A DNA stretch of 64,000 bases from positions 4,154,001 through 4,218,000 of the forward strand of contig NZ_CP160205.1 of assembly GCF_041080815.1 (NCBI RefSeq), in the 5' to 3' direction. Position 1 is the first letter of the stretch. Each line of letters begins with the position of its first letter. The notes beneath the pieces were generated by a model that saw only the letters and a list, made by a program, of their open reading frames with translations, had not been told where the DNA came from and did no database searches. Of the stretch, positions 53,374 through 61,134 are shown in pieces. The stretch is from Mucilaginibacter yixingensis (GTDB lineage Bacteria; Bacteroidota; Bacteroidia; Sphingobacteriales; Sphingobacteriaceae). The position numbers were made by a program, and so were the translations under genes.

Positions 53374-55074
53374 TTATCTGCCTTTAGCACCGCCTGTTTT
53401 ACGTGAGAAGTAAGCAACTACCTGTTTATTGGTAGGATCAAGCTCTTTGGCCTTGTTGTAGGCTTCGGCAGCTTTTGCGTCATCTTTATCTTTATACTCA
53501 TAGATAGTACCCATGTAAACATAAGCGCTTGCCAGCTTTTTCTTGTCAGGATCGCTTAAGTTTGGTTTAGCCGATTGGAGCGTGATGTATTGCTCATAGA
53601 AAGGCTTAGCCAAACCTTTGATGTTGTTACGGTCTGCGTCTTTAGTATCGTTAATATAAGCACGATACAAAATCACATCACCTACCGGCGAAGTGGCTTT
53701 TTGAGATACATAACTCAATGCTGAGTCTGCTTTAGTTAGCAGGATAGTATCGGCCGGAGTAGGGTTAGTTTTAGTGGTATAGCCAAAATAATAAGCAATA
53801 CCCATCTGGAAATGCTCTATTAAAGTGCCTTTGTGTGATTTGGTGAAGTAATCATTATACGCGTCACCAGCTTCAGCATATTTTTTCTTAGCATAATCAC
53901 TTTTAGCAATTTCCATGAAAACATCAGCTTTGGTGGTATCCAATTGATATGCTTTTTTCATAGAGATAATACCCAGCGAGTCTGCACCGGTAGCCATCTG
54001 CAAGCGGCCCAGGTACAAATAGTCATTCGCAATTACACGATTCGGACCAGCCTGGCTCATCCATTTGTTCATGGCGGTTAAACCGTTGGCATAGTCTTTA
54101 TTCTCGTAAGCAGCAATACCCAAGTAGCGGTAAACGCGCAGGTTAGCGTTAGCTTTTTTAGAAAGCTCGGTAGTTACCTGTTGCAGCGTAGCAAAATCAC
54201 CTGCGTTGATCAGGAAGTCAGCATAACGCAGCTGAGACTCCAGCGACATATCTGTCAGGTTCAGGTATTGTTTGTAGTGATCAACCGCTTCTTTAATTTT
54301 GGCTGACGCAACTTTAGGGTCGCTTTGTGCCTGGCGATAGTTAGTTTCAGCCCATGCACGGTAAGCCGGACCAAAGTTAGGGTCGATAGTCAGGGCAGCT
54401 TTAAATTGATTTTCGGCTGCTTCCCAGTTGTTGGCCATTCTCCACAGTGTACCTTGTGCTACGGCAGCAGTTGTTGATTTAGGGTCAACCAGCAGTGCGT
54501 CTGAATAAGCAGCATTGGCTTCGTTGCTTTTCAGGATAGCAAGGTTAGCATCACCCAAAGTAACCAATAACTCAGCGTCCTTAGCATTGATGGTTTTACC
54601 TTTTTCTAACACGGCAATAGCAGCGTTAGCATCAGCAGCGGCAACCGCGTTTTGACCCTGCGGCAACAGCAGGTAACCCTTACCTACATACACATAAGTT
54701 TTGCTGTCTTTACCGGCCATTGATAAAGCTTTATCAAAGTTGGCTTTAGCACCGGCGGCATCTTTGTCAAGGTGTGCAGCAGCACCTAAACCAGCATAGT
54801 TAATAGCCGATTTTGGGTTAGCGGCAATACCCTTGTTAAATTGTGTTTTAGCAGAATCTGTATAACCTTGCTCGTTATACACCCAACCCAGGTAAAAATA
54901 GTTTTCATCTTTAGTTGGCTGCGTAGTCGTAAGATTCTTCAGCAGGCTCTTGGCTTTCTGGTATTGTTCGGCGTCAATAGCTTTTTTGGCGTCGGCTAGG
55001 CTCTGCGCAAAAACTGATGAACCTATAAATACCAGGGCCGTGGCGCTCATCGCTACTTTCTTAATCATTTTCAT
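53374..55074 (-). CDS. Periplasmic TPR-repeat protein
   Basis: The 566-residue protein has a signal peptide (about 1-23, ending SSVFAQ) and then successive tetratricopeptide-type repeats over nearly the whole length (for example NYFYLGWVYNEQGYTDSAKT, FGPAYRAWAETNYRQA, VFMEIAKSDYAKKKYAEAGD, YVYMGTIYEYKDKDDAKAAE). It ends in TGGAKGR. It probably scaffolds protein contacts in the periplasm. It is last in the TonB cluster, 30 bp after the PstS-like gene. A role in the TonB system is inferred from position only. Confidence 0.82.
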   Translation of the reverse strand: MKMIKKVAMSATALVFIGSSVFAQSLADAKKAIDAEQYQKAKSLLKNLTTTQPTKDENYFYLGWVYNEQGYTDSAKTQFNKGIAANPKSAINYAGLGAAAHLDKDAAGAKANFDKALSMAGKDSKTYVYVGKGYLLLPQGQNAVAAADANAAIAVLEKGKTINAKDAELLVTLGDANLAILKSNEANAAYSDALLVDPKSTTAAVAQGTLWRMANNWEAAENQFKAALTIDPNFGPAYRAWAETNYRQAQSDPKVASAKIKEAVDHYKQYLNLTDMSLESQLRYADFLINAGDFATLQQVTTELSKKANANLRVYRYLGIAAYENKDYANGLTAMNKWMSQAGPNRVIANDYLYLGRLQMATGADSLGIISMKKAYQLDTTKADVFMEIAKSDYAKKKYAEAGDAYNDYFTKSHKGTLIEHFQMGIAYYFGYTTKTNPTPADTILLTKADSALSYVSQKATSPVGDVILYRAYINDTKDADRNNIKGLAKPFYEQYITLQSAKPNLSDPDKKKLASAYVYMGTIYEYKDKDDAKAAEAYNKAKELDPTNKQVVAYFSRKTGGAKGR

Positions 55075-55104
55075 GGCTCTATTTATAGTTTTTAGTTTAT
55101 GTTT

Positions 55105-56040
55105 TTATTGTGTTGGCTGTTGGGTTACTATATTAATTTCTCGTCCGGGCATTTTGGCTGGCAGCAATCCTGATTTCAGTACGATGCGTTGACCGCGATC
55201 GCTTAACAGAAATCCCTCAAAACCAGTGCCCAAACCTTGCTTATTGGTACAATTTATAATATAAATGTCCCTGCTAAGCGGATATGTTTTTAGAGCTAAC
55301 GACTCTTGCGATGGTTTAGTAAAACCATTGTCATCTTTATTTTTAGTGTCGTCCTTCACGCCCATTATTCTCACTTTCTGCACATCGGCGGCATAATCTT
55401 TATCAGGGTCATTTAACCATGCAAAGCCTACTATGCCTATAGACTTCGGGTGTTCACTAACATATTTGACCACCTCTTTGTTTGACTTGAGCGCATAGAT
55501 ATTCTTAGCGTTCAACTCGGTACTGCCCGAAAGCTCTTTTAAATACCTTACCAAACTTGAATTAGGGTTATCAAAAACGATATTTAAATCACTTTTTGAT
55601 TTGCCGTTCAGCATGTTCTTTACTTCTGAAACGGTGATGTTGGTATCAGCCGACGATTGATTAACAATTAACGCAATTGCATCATGAGCAAAAACGTTAA
55701 CAGTTGCGGGCAACGTACGTCGCTCCATTAATTTTTTTTCATCCGGCTTCAGGTCGCGTGCTAAGATAGCAAATCTGATGCTATCATTCAACAAAAGATT
55801 TAAAGCCTGGTTCTCGCTTTTGTAAACCATATGTGGCTTAGCTTCAGTATAAAGCGAGCCAAATACAAACTCCTCCTCGTCAATGATGGGTGATAATGAC
55901 TCATCAATCAAAAAATCGGCAGTACCAGCCATAAAGCTATCCTCTGTTTTGGCTGGTTGCTTTTTATGCTTGCAAGCTCCAAAACCGGTTACCAATAAAA
56001 TGGCAGCCATAAAGAGCAATATGCGGTTTCTGTTATTCAT
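55105..56040 (-). CDS. PstS-like phosphate-binding-family lipoprotein in the TonB cluster
   Basis: The 311-residue protein has a lipoprotein signal (ILLVTGFGACKHKK, lipidated C23) and then the PBP-like fold of PstS-type proteins: VNVFAHDAIALIVNQSSADT, the helix VSEVKNMLNGK, NSSLVRYLKEL, IGIVGFAWLND, YPLSRDIYIINCT and FLLSDRGQRIVLKSGLLPA. The typical PstS phosphate-binding TGSG loop is replaced by less clear residues (PNSSLV), so phosphate binding is uncertain. No Pst permease is nearby. The start at ATG 56040 overlaps the 2TM gene by 8 bp; the longer frame to 56106 is rejected. Confidence 0.75.
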   Translation of the reverse strand: MNNRNRILLFMAAILLVTGFGACKHKKQPAKTEDSFMAGTADFLIDESLSPIIDEEEFVFGSLYTEAKPHMVYKSENQALNLLLNDSIRFAILARDLKPDEKKLMERRTLPATVNVFAHDAIALIVNQSSADTNITVSEVKNMLNGKSKSDLNIVFDNPNSSLVRYLKELSGSTELNAKNIYALKSNKEVVKYVSEHPKSIGIVGFAWLNDPDKDYAADVQKVRIMGVKDDTKNKDDNGFTKPSQESLALKTYPLSRDIYIINCTNKQGLGTGFEGFLLSDRGQRIVLKSGLLPAKMPGREINIVTQQPTQ

Positions 56041-56269
56041 CGGTTTTCTTTCTGAACAGGATCCGGCTACTGCGTAAAATTCCGTAAAGGATGCAGATAA
56101 TGCCAAAACCTATTCGCTGCACAGGGGGCAAGTCAAGCATCTTGATTAGCTTGTCCCAGAACAAAATCATCAGCCCAAAACTGACTGTTACTACCAGTAG
56201 GGCTATTCCTAAAATGAGCAAAAACCGCCTTGGGGGCGATTTTTGCTCACGTTTATTAAAATATGGCAT
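56033..56269 (-). CDS. Small two-helix membrane protein, TonB cluster
   Basis: The 78-residue protein has a basic, Pro-containing start (PYFNKREQKSPPRR), two helices (about 16-38 and 52-68: FLLILGIALLVVTVSFGLMI and IGFGIICILYGILRSSRIL) and a charged end (RKKTDE). I know no family name. The ATG is 1 bp after tonB ends and its stop overlaps the PstS-like start, so it is clearly part of the operon. Confidence 0.68.
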   Translation of the reverse strand: MPYFNKREQKSPPRRFLLILGIALLVVTVSFGLMILFWDKLIKMLDLPPVQRIGFGIICILYGILRSSRILFRKKTDE

Positions 56270-56270
56270 C

Positions 56271-57095
56271 TTAATTTTCTTGCAGCGTAAAGCTGATAGG
56301 CACGGTGTACTGTTGACGTACTGCACGGCCATTTTGCATACCTGGTTTCCATCTTGGCGAGTTCTTGATCACGCGGATCGCTTCCTCGTCACAACCGCTA
56401 CCAATACCACGCAGAACTTTGATGTCGGTTAAGCTACCATCTTTCTCTACTACGAAAGTAAGGAACACTTTACCTTGAACGTTGTTCTCGCGGGCTACAG
56501 CCGGGTAACGAATTGATTTACCCAGATAAGCGTAGAACTTATCGATACCACCAGGGAACTCGGCACTGTTCTCAACCGCGGTAAAGATCTCGTTAGAGTC
56601 TTCCACCACTTGTTTGATGTCTGAGTTACCCACCGGCTCGTCGATACGAACCTCCTGAGTAGGGTCACCTTTCTGGTCTTTCTGGCCAGGGTCGGCAGTT
56701 TTCAGATCCTCTACAGTTGGAGGGTCTTTCTCCTTAACCTCGTTATCCGGTTTTACTACCGGAGGCGGGAAACGTACCTGGTCCACTTTTGGTTTTGGTG
56801 GCTCTGGTGGCGGCGGAGGTGGTTTTTTAGTTTCGTCAACCGGTGGAGGCGGCTTTAAAGTCACCTCAACTATCTTGACTTTTTCTTTTTCTTTTGGGAT
56901 GAAACCCTTGATTTTGTTAATGATGGTCGGTAACGCTACCGCAATCGCAAACAGCACTACAGTGATAATTAAAGCTGTACGGGTATTTTTTGGATTATCC
57001 CTTCTCAGCTCGTAAGCACCATAGTTTTTATTGCGGCCAACAAAAACAACATCAAGCCATTCAGGTTTCAATATGTCTAATTTTGAACCAAACAT
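56271..57095 (-). CDS. tonB: TonB-family energy transducer
   Basis: The 274-residue protein has a cytosolic N terminus with GRNKNYGAYELRRD (common in Bacteroidetes TonB), one membrane helix (about 42-60), a Pro-rich periplasmic spacer (PPPPVDETKKPPPPPPEPPK) and a C-terminal TonB domain (EFPGGIDKFYAYLGKSIRYP, VQGKVFLTFVVEKDGSLTDI, VIKNSPRWKPGMQNGRAVR). It carries proton-motive energy from ExbB/ExbD to outer-membrane receptors. It follows the second exbD after a 90-bp gap that contains a hairpin. Confidence 0.95.
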   Translation of the reverse strand: MFGSKLDILKPEWLDVVFVGRNKNYGAYELRRDNPKNTRTALIITVVLFAIAVALPTIINKIKGFIPKEKEKVKIVEVTLKPPPPVDETKKPPPPPPEPPKPKVDQVRFPPPVVKPDNEVKEKDPPTVEDLKTADPGQKDQKGDPTQEVRIDEPVGNSDIKQVVEDSNEIFTAVENSAEFPGGIDKFYAYLGKSIRYPAVARENNVQGKVFLTFVVEKDGSLTDIKVLRGIGSGCDEEAIRVIKNSPRWKPGMQNGRAVRQQYTVPISFTLQEN

Positions 57096-57119
57096 TGATG
57101 TATTTTTTTAGTGGTTATA

Positions 57120-57142
57120 CTGATAACGCAAAACGTTATCAG
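57120..57142. repeat. Hairpin between exbD and tonB
   Basis: CTGATAACG (57120-57128) pairs with CGTTATCAG (57134-57142) across CAAAA. No T-run follows on the minus strand, so it is not a standard terminator; it may protect or pause the mRNA. Confidence 0.7.
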
Positions 57143-57185
57143 CTTATTGTACTAATGTACTAAACTTTTAGTTTAAAAACAAATA

Positions 57186-57728
57186 TTAATAAATATTGTC
57201 GCGTTTTAACAGGCCAACTTCGGCTTCGCTGATGTCAACAATAGCACGAATGTTAATGTTGGCAATGTTCAGTTCATCCATGATGTTCACCATGTCAGAG
57301 TAAACCGATTTATCGCTCGGTTTAACAATCACGATCATTGGCTGGCCGCCTGAAGCGTCTTTTGTTTTTTTAGACTCTTCCAGTAAAACCTTACGAATAC
57401 CGTTTTTACCGAAGTTATCTACAGTTGGACCTGCAAGTGGCTTGTCTGGCAAACCTCTGTACCACTCCATTTTGTGGTTACTACCCAGCAAAATGGTAAG
57501 CGTACGAGATTCTGGAACCGGTTTCTGGTCGTGTGTTTTATCGTCCTTATCCGGCATTACCAAGTCCATTGCTTTTGGTTTGGCCAGGGTGGTTGTTAGC
57601 ATGAAGAAGGTTACAAGCAGGAACGCCAAGTCAACCATCGCTGTTAAATCCACGCGGGTTGATGCTTTCTTACTTCTTACCTTCCCGCCTTTCTTCCCAC
57701 CCCCGCCGGAGGTATCTAATTCTGCCAT
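57186..57728 (-). CDS. exbD: ExbD/TolR-type biopolymer transport protein, copy 2
   Basis: The 180-residue protein has a Lys-rich cytosolic tail, then one helix with the conserved aspartate (STRVDLTAMVDLAFLLVTFFML) and a periplasmic domain. It pairs with ExbB to use the proton gradient. It follows the first exbD by 7 bp. The N-terminal tail (TSGGGGKKGGKVRSKKAS) is unusually rich in Gly and Lys. Confidence 0.9.
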   Translation of the reverse strand: MAELDTSGGGGKKGGKVRSKKASTRVDLTAMVDLAFLLVTFFMLTTTLAKPKAMDLVMPDKDDKTHDQKPVPESRTLTILLGSNHKMEWYRGLPDKPLAGPTVDNFGKNGIRKVLLEESKKTKDASGGQPMIVIVKPSDKSVYSDMVNIMDELNIANINIRAIVDISEAEVGLLKRDNIY

Positions 57729-57735
57729 TTCTTTC

Positions 57736-58350
57736 TTATTTAGGCGCGCTCTTTAACGCGGTAATTAAAGCGAATTTGTTAACTTTTTGTTTCTGCAAGG
57801 TCTTAATGATCGTTGCAATGGTAGGATATTCTTCCTGGCTGTTACCTTTAATAGCGATACGCAGTTCTGTATTGTGCAGGTTTTTTACAACCACACGTGC
57901 ATTGCGCACCCAGTCATAAAGTTCGTTATCAGCAGTAGTATCAACCGGGATACCTGGCAGCTGCATTCCTTTACGTTTTTCTGGATCAAGATCAAGATAT
58001 TCTTTCAGCGAGCCCATTGGTACGCCTACGTTAGGCATGCCGGCAAATTGTTTAACCTCAGATTCGGTTAACGCTACTTTGTATTTGGCTGCCATTTGTT
58101 TCACCAGCTCGGTACGTACGCTGTCGCCATCGATGCTGAAGAATACTTTTTTTGAACCAACGGTAAGCTGCGCCACGTTTGCATCCGGCAGGATAACCTT
58201 TTCTGTTGAAGCCGGAATATCTACCGGAACAGGGTCATCTGTTTTTGGCTTGGCCGTTAATATGAAGAAAGTAAGCAGAAGGAAAGCCACGTCACACATC
58301 GCGGTCATGTCTATCGCAGTGCTCTTTCTTGGAATTTTTACTCTTGGCAT
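57736..58350 (-). CDS. exbD: ExbD/TolR-type biopolymer transport protein, copy 1
   Basis: The 204-residue protein has a short basic start (PRVKIPRKSTAIDMTAMCD), one helix with the conserved Asp (VAFLLLTFFILTAKPK) and a periplasmic domain. It differs clearly from copy 2 outside the helix, so the two probably have distinct positions in a heteromeric ExbD pair or serve different complexes. It lies 90 bp after exbB, with a hairpin in the gap. Confidence 0.9.
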   Translation of the reverse strand: MPRVKIPRKSTAIDMTAMCDVAFLLLTFFILTAKPKTDDPVPVDIPASTEKVILPDANVAQLTVGSKKVFFSIDGDSVRTELVKQMAAKYKVALTESEVKQFAGMPNVGVPMGSLKEYLDLDPEKRKGMQLPGIPVDTTADNELYDWVRNARVVVKNLHNTELRIAIKGNSQEEYPTIATIIKTLQKQKVNKFALITALKSAPK

Positions 58351-58396
58351 AGTCTGTCTGTTTAAATAAAATTAGTGGATGAGTTTTTTATAACAA

Positions 58397-58420
58397 CCCG
58401 GCCCCTTTTACAGGGCCGGG
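58397..58420. repeat. GC-rich hairpin after exbB
   Basis: CCCGGCCC (58397-58404) pairs with GGGCCGGG (58413-58420) across an 8-nt loop, about 21 bp after the exbB stop. There is no T-run on the minus strand, so it may act as a mRNA stability barrier that favours ExbB over ExbD. Confidence 0.75.
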
Positions 58421-58440
58421 CATAAACTAAACACTAAATT

Positions 58441-59274
58441 TTATTTGTTCTTGTGCGAAGCAGCAAAAGTTTGAACAAGGCTGAAACCAGTTTCGTCGAT
58501 AGCGTAGGTCAGTTTGTCAATTTTTGATGTAAACAGGTTGTACATGATGATTGACAGCGCTGAAGTACTGATACCCAGAGCGGTGTTGATCAACGCTTCA
58601 GAGATACCTACCGCCAGAGCTGATTGGCTTGGAGCACCAGAAGCACCCAGTGCAGCAAACGCACGGATCATACCGGTTACTGTACCTAACAGACCCAACA
58701 GTGTACCGATTGATACCAGGGTAGCAATGATAGTAAGGTTTTGCTCCAGCATTGGCATTTCAAGAGCAGTAGCTTCTTCAATGTCTTTCTGGATAGCCAA
58801 AGTTTTCTGGTCAACGTCCAGGTTTGGCTCTTGCTCCATTTCTTTATACTTTTTAAGGCCTGATTTGATAACGTTTGCAACAGAACCTTTTTGTTTGTCG
58901 CACTCTGCGCTAGCAGCGTCAATGTTACCTTGGTTTAATAAAGCCTGAATCTTTTTAACAAAAGAATCAACACTGCTGGTACCAGCAGCTTTACCAATAA
59001 CTACGAAACGCTCGATAGAGAAAACGATCAGCATCATAAACATAGTCATCAGCACCGGTACAATTGGACCACCTCTGTGTACAGTACCAAAGTAGTCATT
59101 TGGTTCACCGTGCTCAATATCACCGCCTTTATAGTGACTTGCATCACCCAAAACGAACATAAAGATCAATACAGCAACAATAAAACAGATAGGGATAACC
59201 AATACAGCGAAAATACTGCTGGTTCCTGCTTTTTCATTCTTAACAGGAGTAGTTGGTTTTGGTGCGTTTGCCAT
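58441..59274 (-). CDS. exbB: ExbB/TolQ/MotA-family proton channel protein
   Basis: The 277-residue protein has an N-terminal helix (IFAVLVIPICFIVAVLIFMF), a second (IVPVLMTMFMMLIVFSIERF), a cytosolic domain, and two C-terminal helices with TIATLVSIGTLLGLLGTVTG and ALINTALGISTSALSIIMYN. It forms the pentameric channel that works with ExbD and TonB. It is the first gene of the cluster. A box TAAATTTG (minus strand, 59356-59349) about 75 bp upstream may be its promoter. Confidence 0.94.
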   Translation of the reverse strand: MANAPKPTTPVKNEKAGTSSIFAVLVIPICFIVAVLIFMFVLGDASHYKGGDIEHGEPNDYFGTVHRGGPIVPVLMTMFMMLIVFSIERFVVIGKAAGTSSVDSFVKKIQALLNQGNIDAASAECDKQKGSVANVIKSGLKKYKEMEQEPNLDVDQKTLAIQKDIEEATALEMPMLEQNLTIIATLVSIGTLLGLLGTVTGMIRAFAALGASGAPSQSALAVGISEALINTALGISTSALSIIMYNLFTSKIDKLTYAIDETGFSLVQTFAASHKNK

Positions 59275-59671
59275 TACTTTAAAATTTAGTTTTTAGTTTT
59301 TGTTTGTTATTTATAAGTTAATTAATGTGCACTAGTATAGCCGGGTAACAAATTTAAAATTTTATTGACTTAAAAAAATTAAAGCCGCAATTCTTAACAA
59401 TTTATTAACGTAGGCTGCTTGACGCGGTTGGTTTATAATTGGCGCAATAATAGCAACTTATTACCGCTATCAAACAAAAAAATTGCCGTTTCTGCGGACA
59501 ATTTTTTACAATGAAAACTATTTTTTTTAAAAATAACAAGCCCCCCACATAAAAAGTATGTAACTAACGTGATATAGTTACAGGGGTATTTGTCGTTTTT
59601 TTAAATGTTACAACTGGTTTCGTTTACTTAAAACGTAAATACCTAACGAAGGCCTTAGTTGATATATTGTA
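59275..59671. other. 397-bp spacer: exbB promoter region and a terminator-like hairpin
   Basis: It contains the exbB promoter-like box (59356-59349), a terminator-like stem after the SUI1 gene (see 59476-59507) and a small stem GTAACTA (59560-59566) with TAGTTAC (59575-59581). The rest is AT-rich and shows no gene. Confidence 0.5.
59476..59507 (-). terminator. Probable terminator of the yegS-SUI1 pair
   Basis: AAAAAAATTG-CCG pairs with CGG-a-CAATTTTTT (one bulge), loop of six. The minus-strand copy is followed by T-rich bases, about 165 bp after the SUI1 stop. A-run and T-run on both sides make it possibly bidirectional. Confidence 0.7.
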
Positions 59672-60016
59672 TCAACCGCCCGCTTTTTTTGCTTTATAGC
59701 CATCGGCCAGTAACATGGCCAGTATTTTATCCCTAAAATCGCCTTGAATTAGTATTTCTCCCTCTTTTACAGCGCCTCCAACACCACATTTGGTTTTCAA
59801 TTTTTTGCCCAGCGCTTCCAGATCAGCATCGGCACCGGCAAAACCGGCAATGGCTGTTACCATTTTGCCGCCACCTTTTCTGTCTAAAAATATCCTGAGG
59901 TTTTGCTGCTGTGGCGGCACTGTCTGTGCACCATCCTGATTACTGTCCTGATATTCAAAATCGGGGTTGGTAGAGTACATGACTCCTCCCCCTGTGTTTT
60001 TATTCTTTTTTGACAT
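59672..60016 (-). CDS. SUI1/eIF1-type translation factor (YciH-like)
   Basis: The 114-residue protein has a disordered start and a C-terminal SUI1 domain with [40 protein letters not shown] and [14 protein letters not shown]. Bacterial YciH resembles eIF1 and can influence start-site choice in vitro; its role in cells is not settled. It begins 4 bp after the lipid kinase gene ends. Confidence 0.93.
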   Translation of the reverse strand: MSKKNKNTGGGVMYSTNPDFEYQDSNQDGAQTVPPQQQNLRIFLDRKGGGKMVTAIAGFAGADADLEALGKKLKTKCGVGGAVKEGEILIQGDFRDKILAMLLADGYKAKKAGG

Positions 60017-60020
60017 GATG

Positions 60021-60908
60021 CTAGTTTTTATAAGCCGAACCTACAATAATATTTAACACCGCCGGGATGATATCAATTTGCAACTCTGCTCCTGCAATTT
60101 GCGGTTCGCCATCCAGATGGATAGGCCCCTCACTAGTCCGGCTGATACGGATATGTTTGCCGCGATGAATTTCTACCGCCGATGACTTGTCTGCCGTTTT
60201 GGTAAACATAATAGATGCCATCCATAAAAACTTCCAAACCGGAAAAGGTTTCACCACACAAACATCCAGCAGCCCATCCTGCACCGAAGCCATGGGCGAT
60301 ATATGCGCATTATTACCGTATTGCGATGAATTGGCTATGCTCAACATAAAAGCCTGACGCTCTACTTCTTTACCGTCAATATTGATAGTGTAGGTATCCG
60401 GCTTAAAGCTCATCACCTCAGAAAATGCCGAGCGAACATAACTCATAAAACCACGCTCTTTATGATGTGAAAATACTTCGCTAATGTGCGCGTCAAAACC
60501 CATCCCGGCCATGTTGAAGAAGTATTTACCGTTCAACTTACCGGCATCTATACGCTCTACGCGGCAATTGTTTATACTTTTAATAGCCAGAACAACATCC
60601 AGCGGAATATTCAGAAATCGCGACAACCCATTGCCAGAACCAAACGGGATAATACCGAACAAGGTATCACTACCCGCAATACCCGACGCTACCTCGTTAA
60701 TTGTACCATCCCCCCCAACGGCCACTACAATATCATGCACACCTACAGCTTCTGCCGCCAGCGTGGTAGCATGACCTGCACTGGCGGTATAACCAATAGC
60801 ATATTCGTATCTGTCAGCATCTAAATACTGTTTGATTAAGCCGGGTACACTGTCTTTTTTCTTCCCTCCGGAGATGGGGTTGATGATGAATAAAACTTTA
60901 CGCTTCAA
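60021..60908 (-). CDS. YegS/DagK-type diacylglycerol/lipid kinase
   Basis: The 295-residue protein has the DAGK catalytic domain with [11 protein letters not shown] at the start, [17 protein letters not shown] and [17 protein letters not shown], followed by a beta-rich domain ([26 protein letters not shown]). It phosphorylates a membrane lipid. No in-frame ATG exists upstream (an ATG near 60928 is out of frame with a quick stop), so the start is the TTG at 60908, which is real here because the promoter box TACCTTTG lies at 60936-60929, just 20 bp before it. Confidence 0.9.
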   Translation of the reverse strand: MKRKVLFIINPISGGKKKDSVPGLIKQYLDADRYEYAIGYTASAGHATTLAAEAVGVHDIVVAVGGDGTINEVASGIAGSDTLFGIIPFGSGNGLSRFLNIPLDVVLAIKSINNCRVERIDAGKLNGKYFFNMAGMGFDAHISEVFSHHKERGFMSYVRSAFSEVMSFKPDTYTINIDGKEVERQAFMLSIANSSQYGNNAHISPMASVQDGLLDVCVVKPFPVWKFLWMASIMFTKTADKSSAVEIHRGKHIRISRTSEGPIHLDGEPQIAGAELQIDIIPAVLNIIVGSAYKN

Positions 60909-60928
60909 GTATTTGAATTTTAAGCCAT

Positions 60929-60936
60929 CAAAGGTA
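60929..60936 (-). promoter_or_regulatory. Lipid kinase gene promoter -7 element
   Basis: TACCTTTG on the minus strand fits TAnnTTTG and lies 20 bp before the TTG start. It is back to back with the metK promoter. Confidence 0.7.
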
Positions 60937-60965
60937 ACCTATTTTCGGCTTTGGTAAAATTGTTT

Positions 60966-60973
60966 TACATTTG
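60966..60973 (+). promoter_or_regulatory. metK promoter -7 element
   Basis: TACATTTG fits TAnnTTTG and lies directly before the SAM-II riboswitch, so the transcript would start with the aptamer. Confidence 0.75.
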
Positions 60974-60983
60974 CGCCAACGAA

Positions 60984-61060
60984 AGTGGACTGATTTTACG
61001 CCCCGCTGCCGCTAATGGCCCGGGCCGGATTGCAACCACATAAAAAAGTGCTAATTTTTT
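60984..61060 (+). promoter_or_regulatory. SAM-II riboswitch upstream of metK
   Basis: The order of conserved blocks matches the SAM-II (metA motif) class: stem GTGG (60985-60988) with CCAC (61036-61039), CTGATTTTAC (60990-60999), GGATTGCAA (61027-61035), the A-rich bridge CATAAAAAAG and the pseudoknot/ligand block GTGCTAATTT (61048-61057). The region between TGATTTTAC and GGATTGC is enlarged by a GC-rich insert (61000-61026). SAM binding would repress metK by feedback; the class is known from alphaproteobacteria and Bacteroidetes. Confidence 0.8.
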
Positions 61061-61134
61061 GTCTCTTTTTTCTGGTACCTATCCGTTCAGCCTGCCTTCT
61101 TTTTTCATAAAACTACTTATTAAGAAAGATTTTT

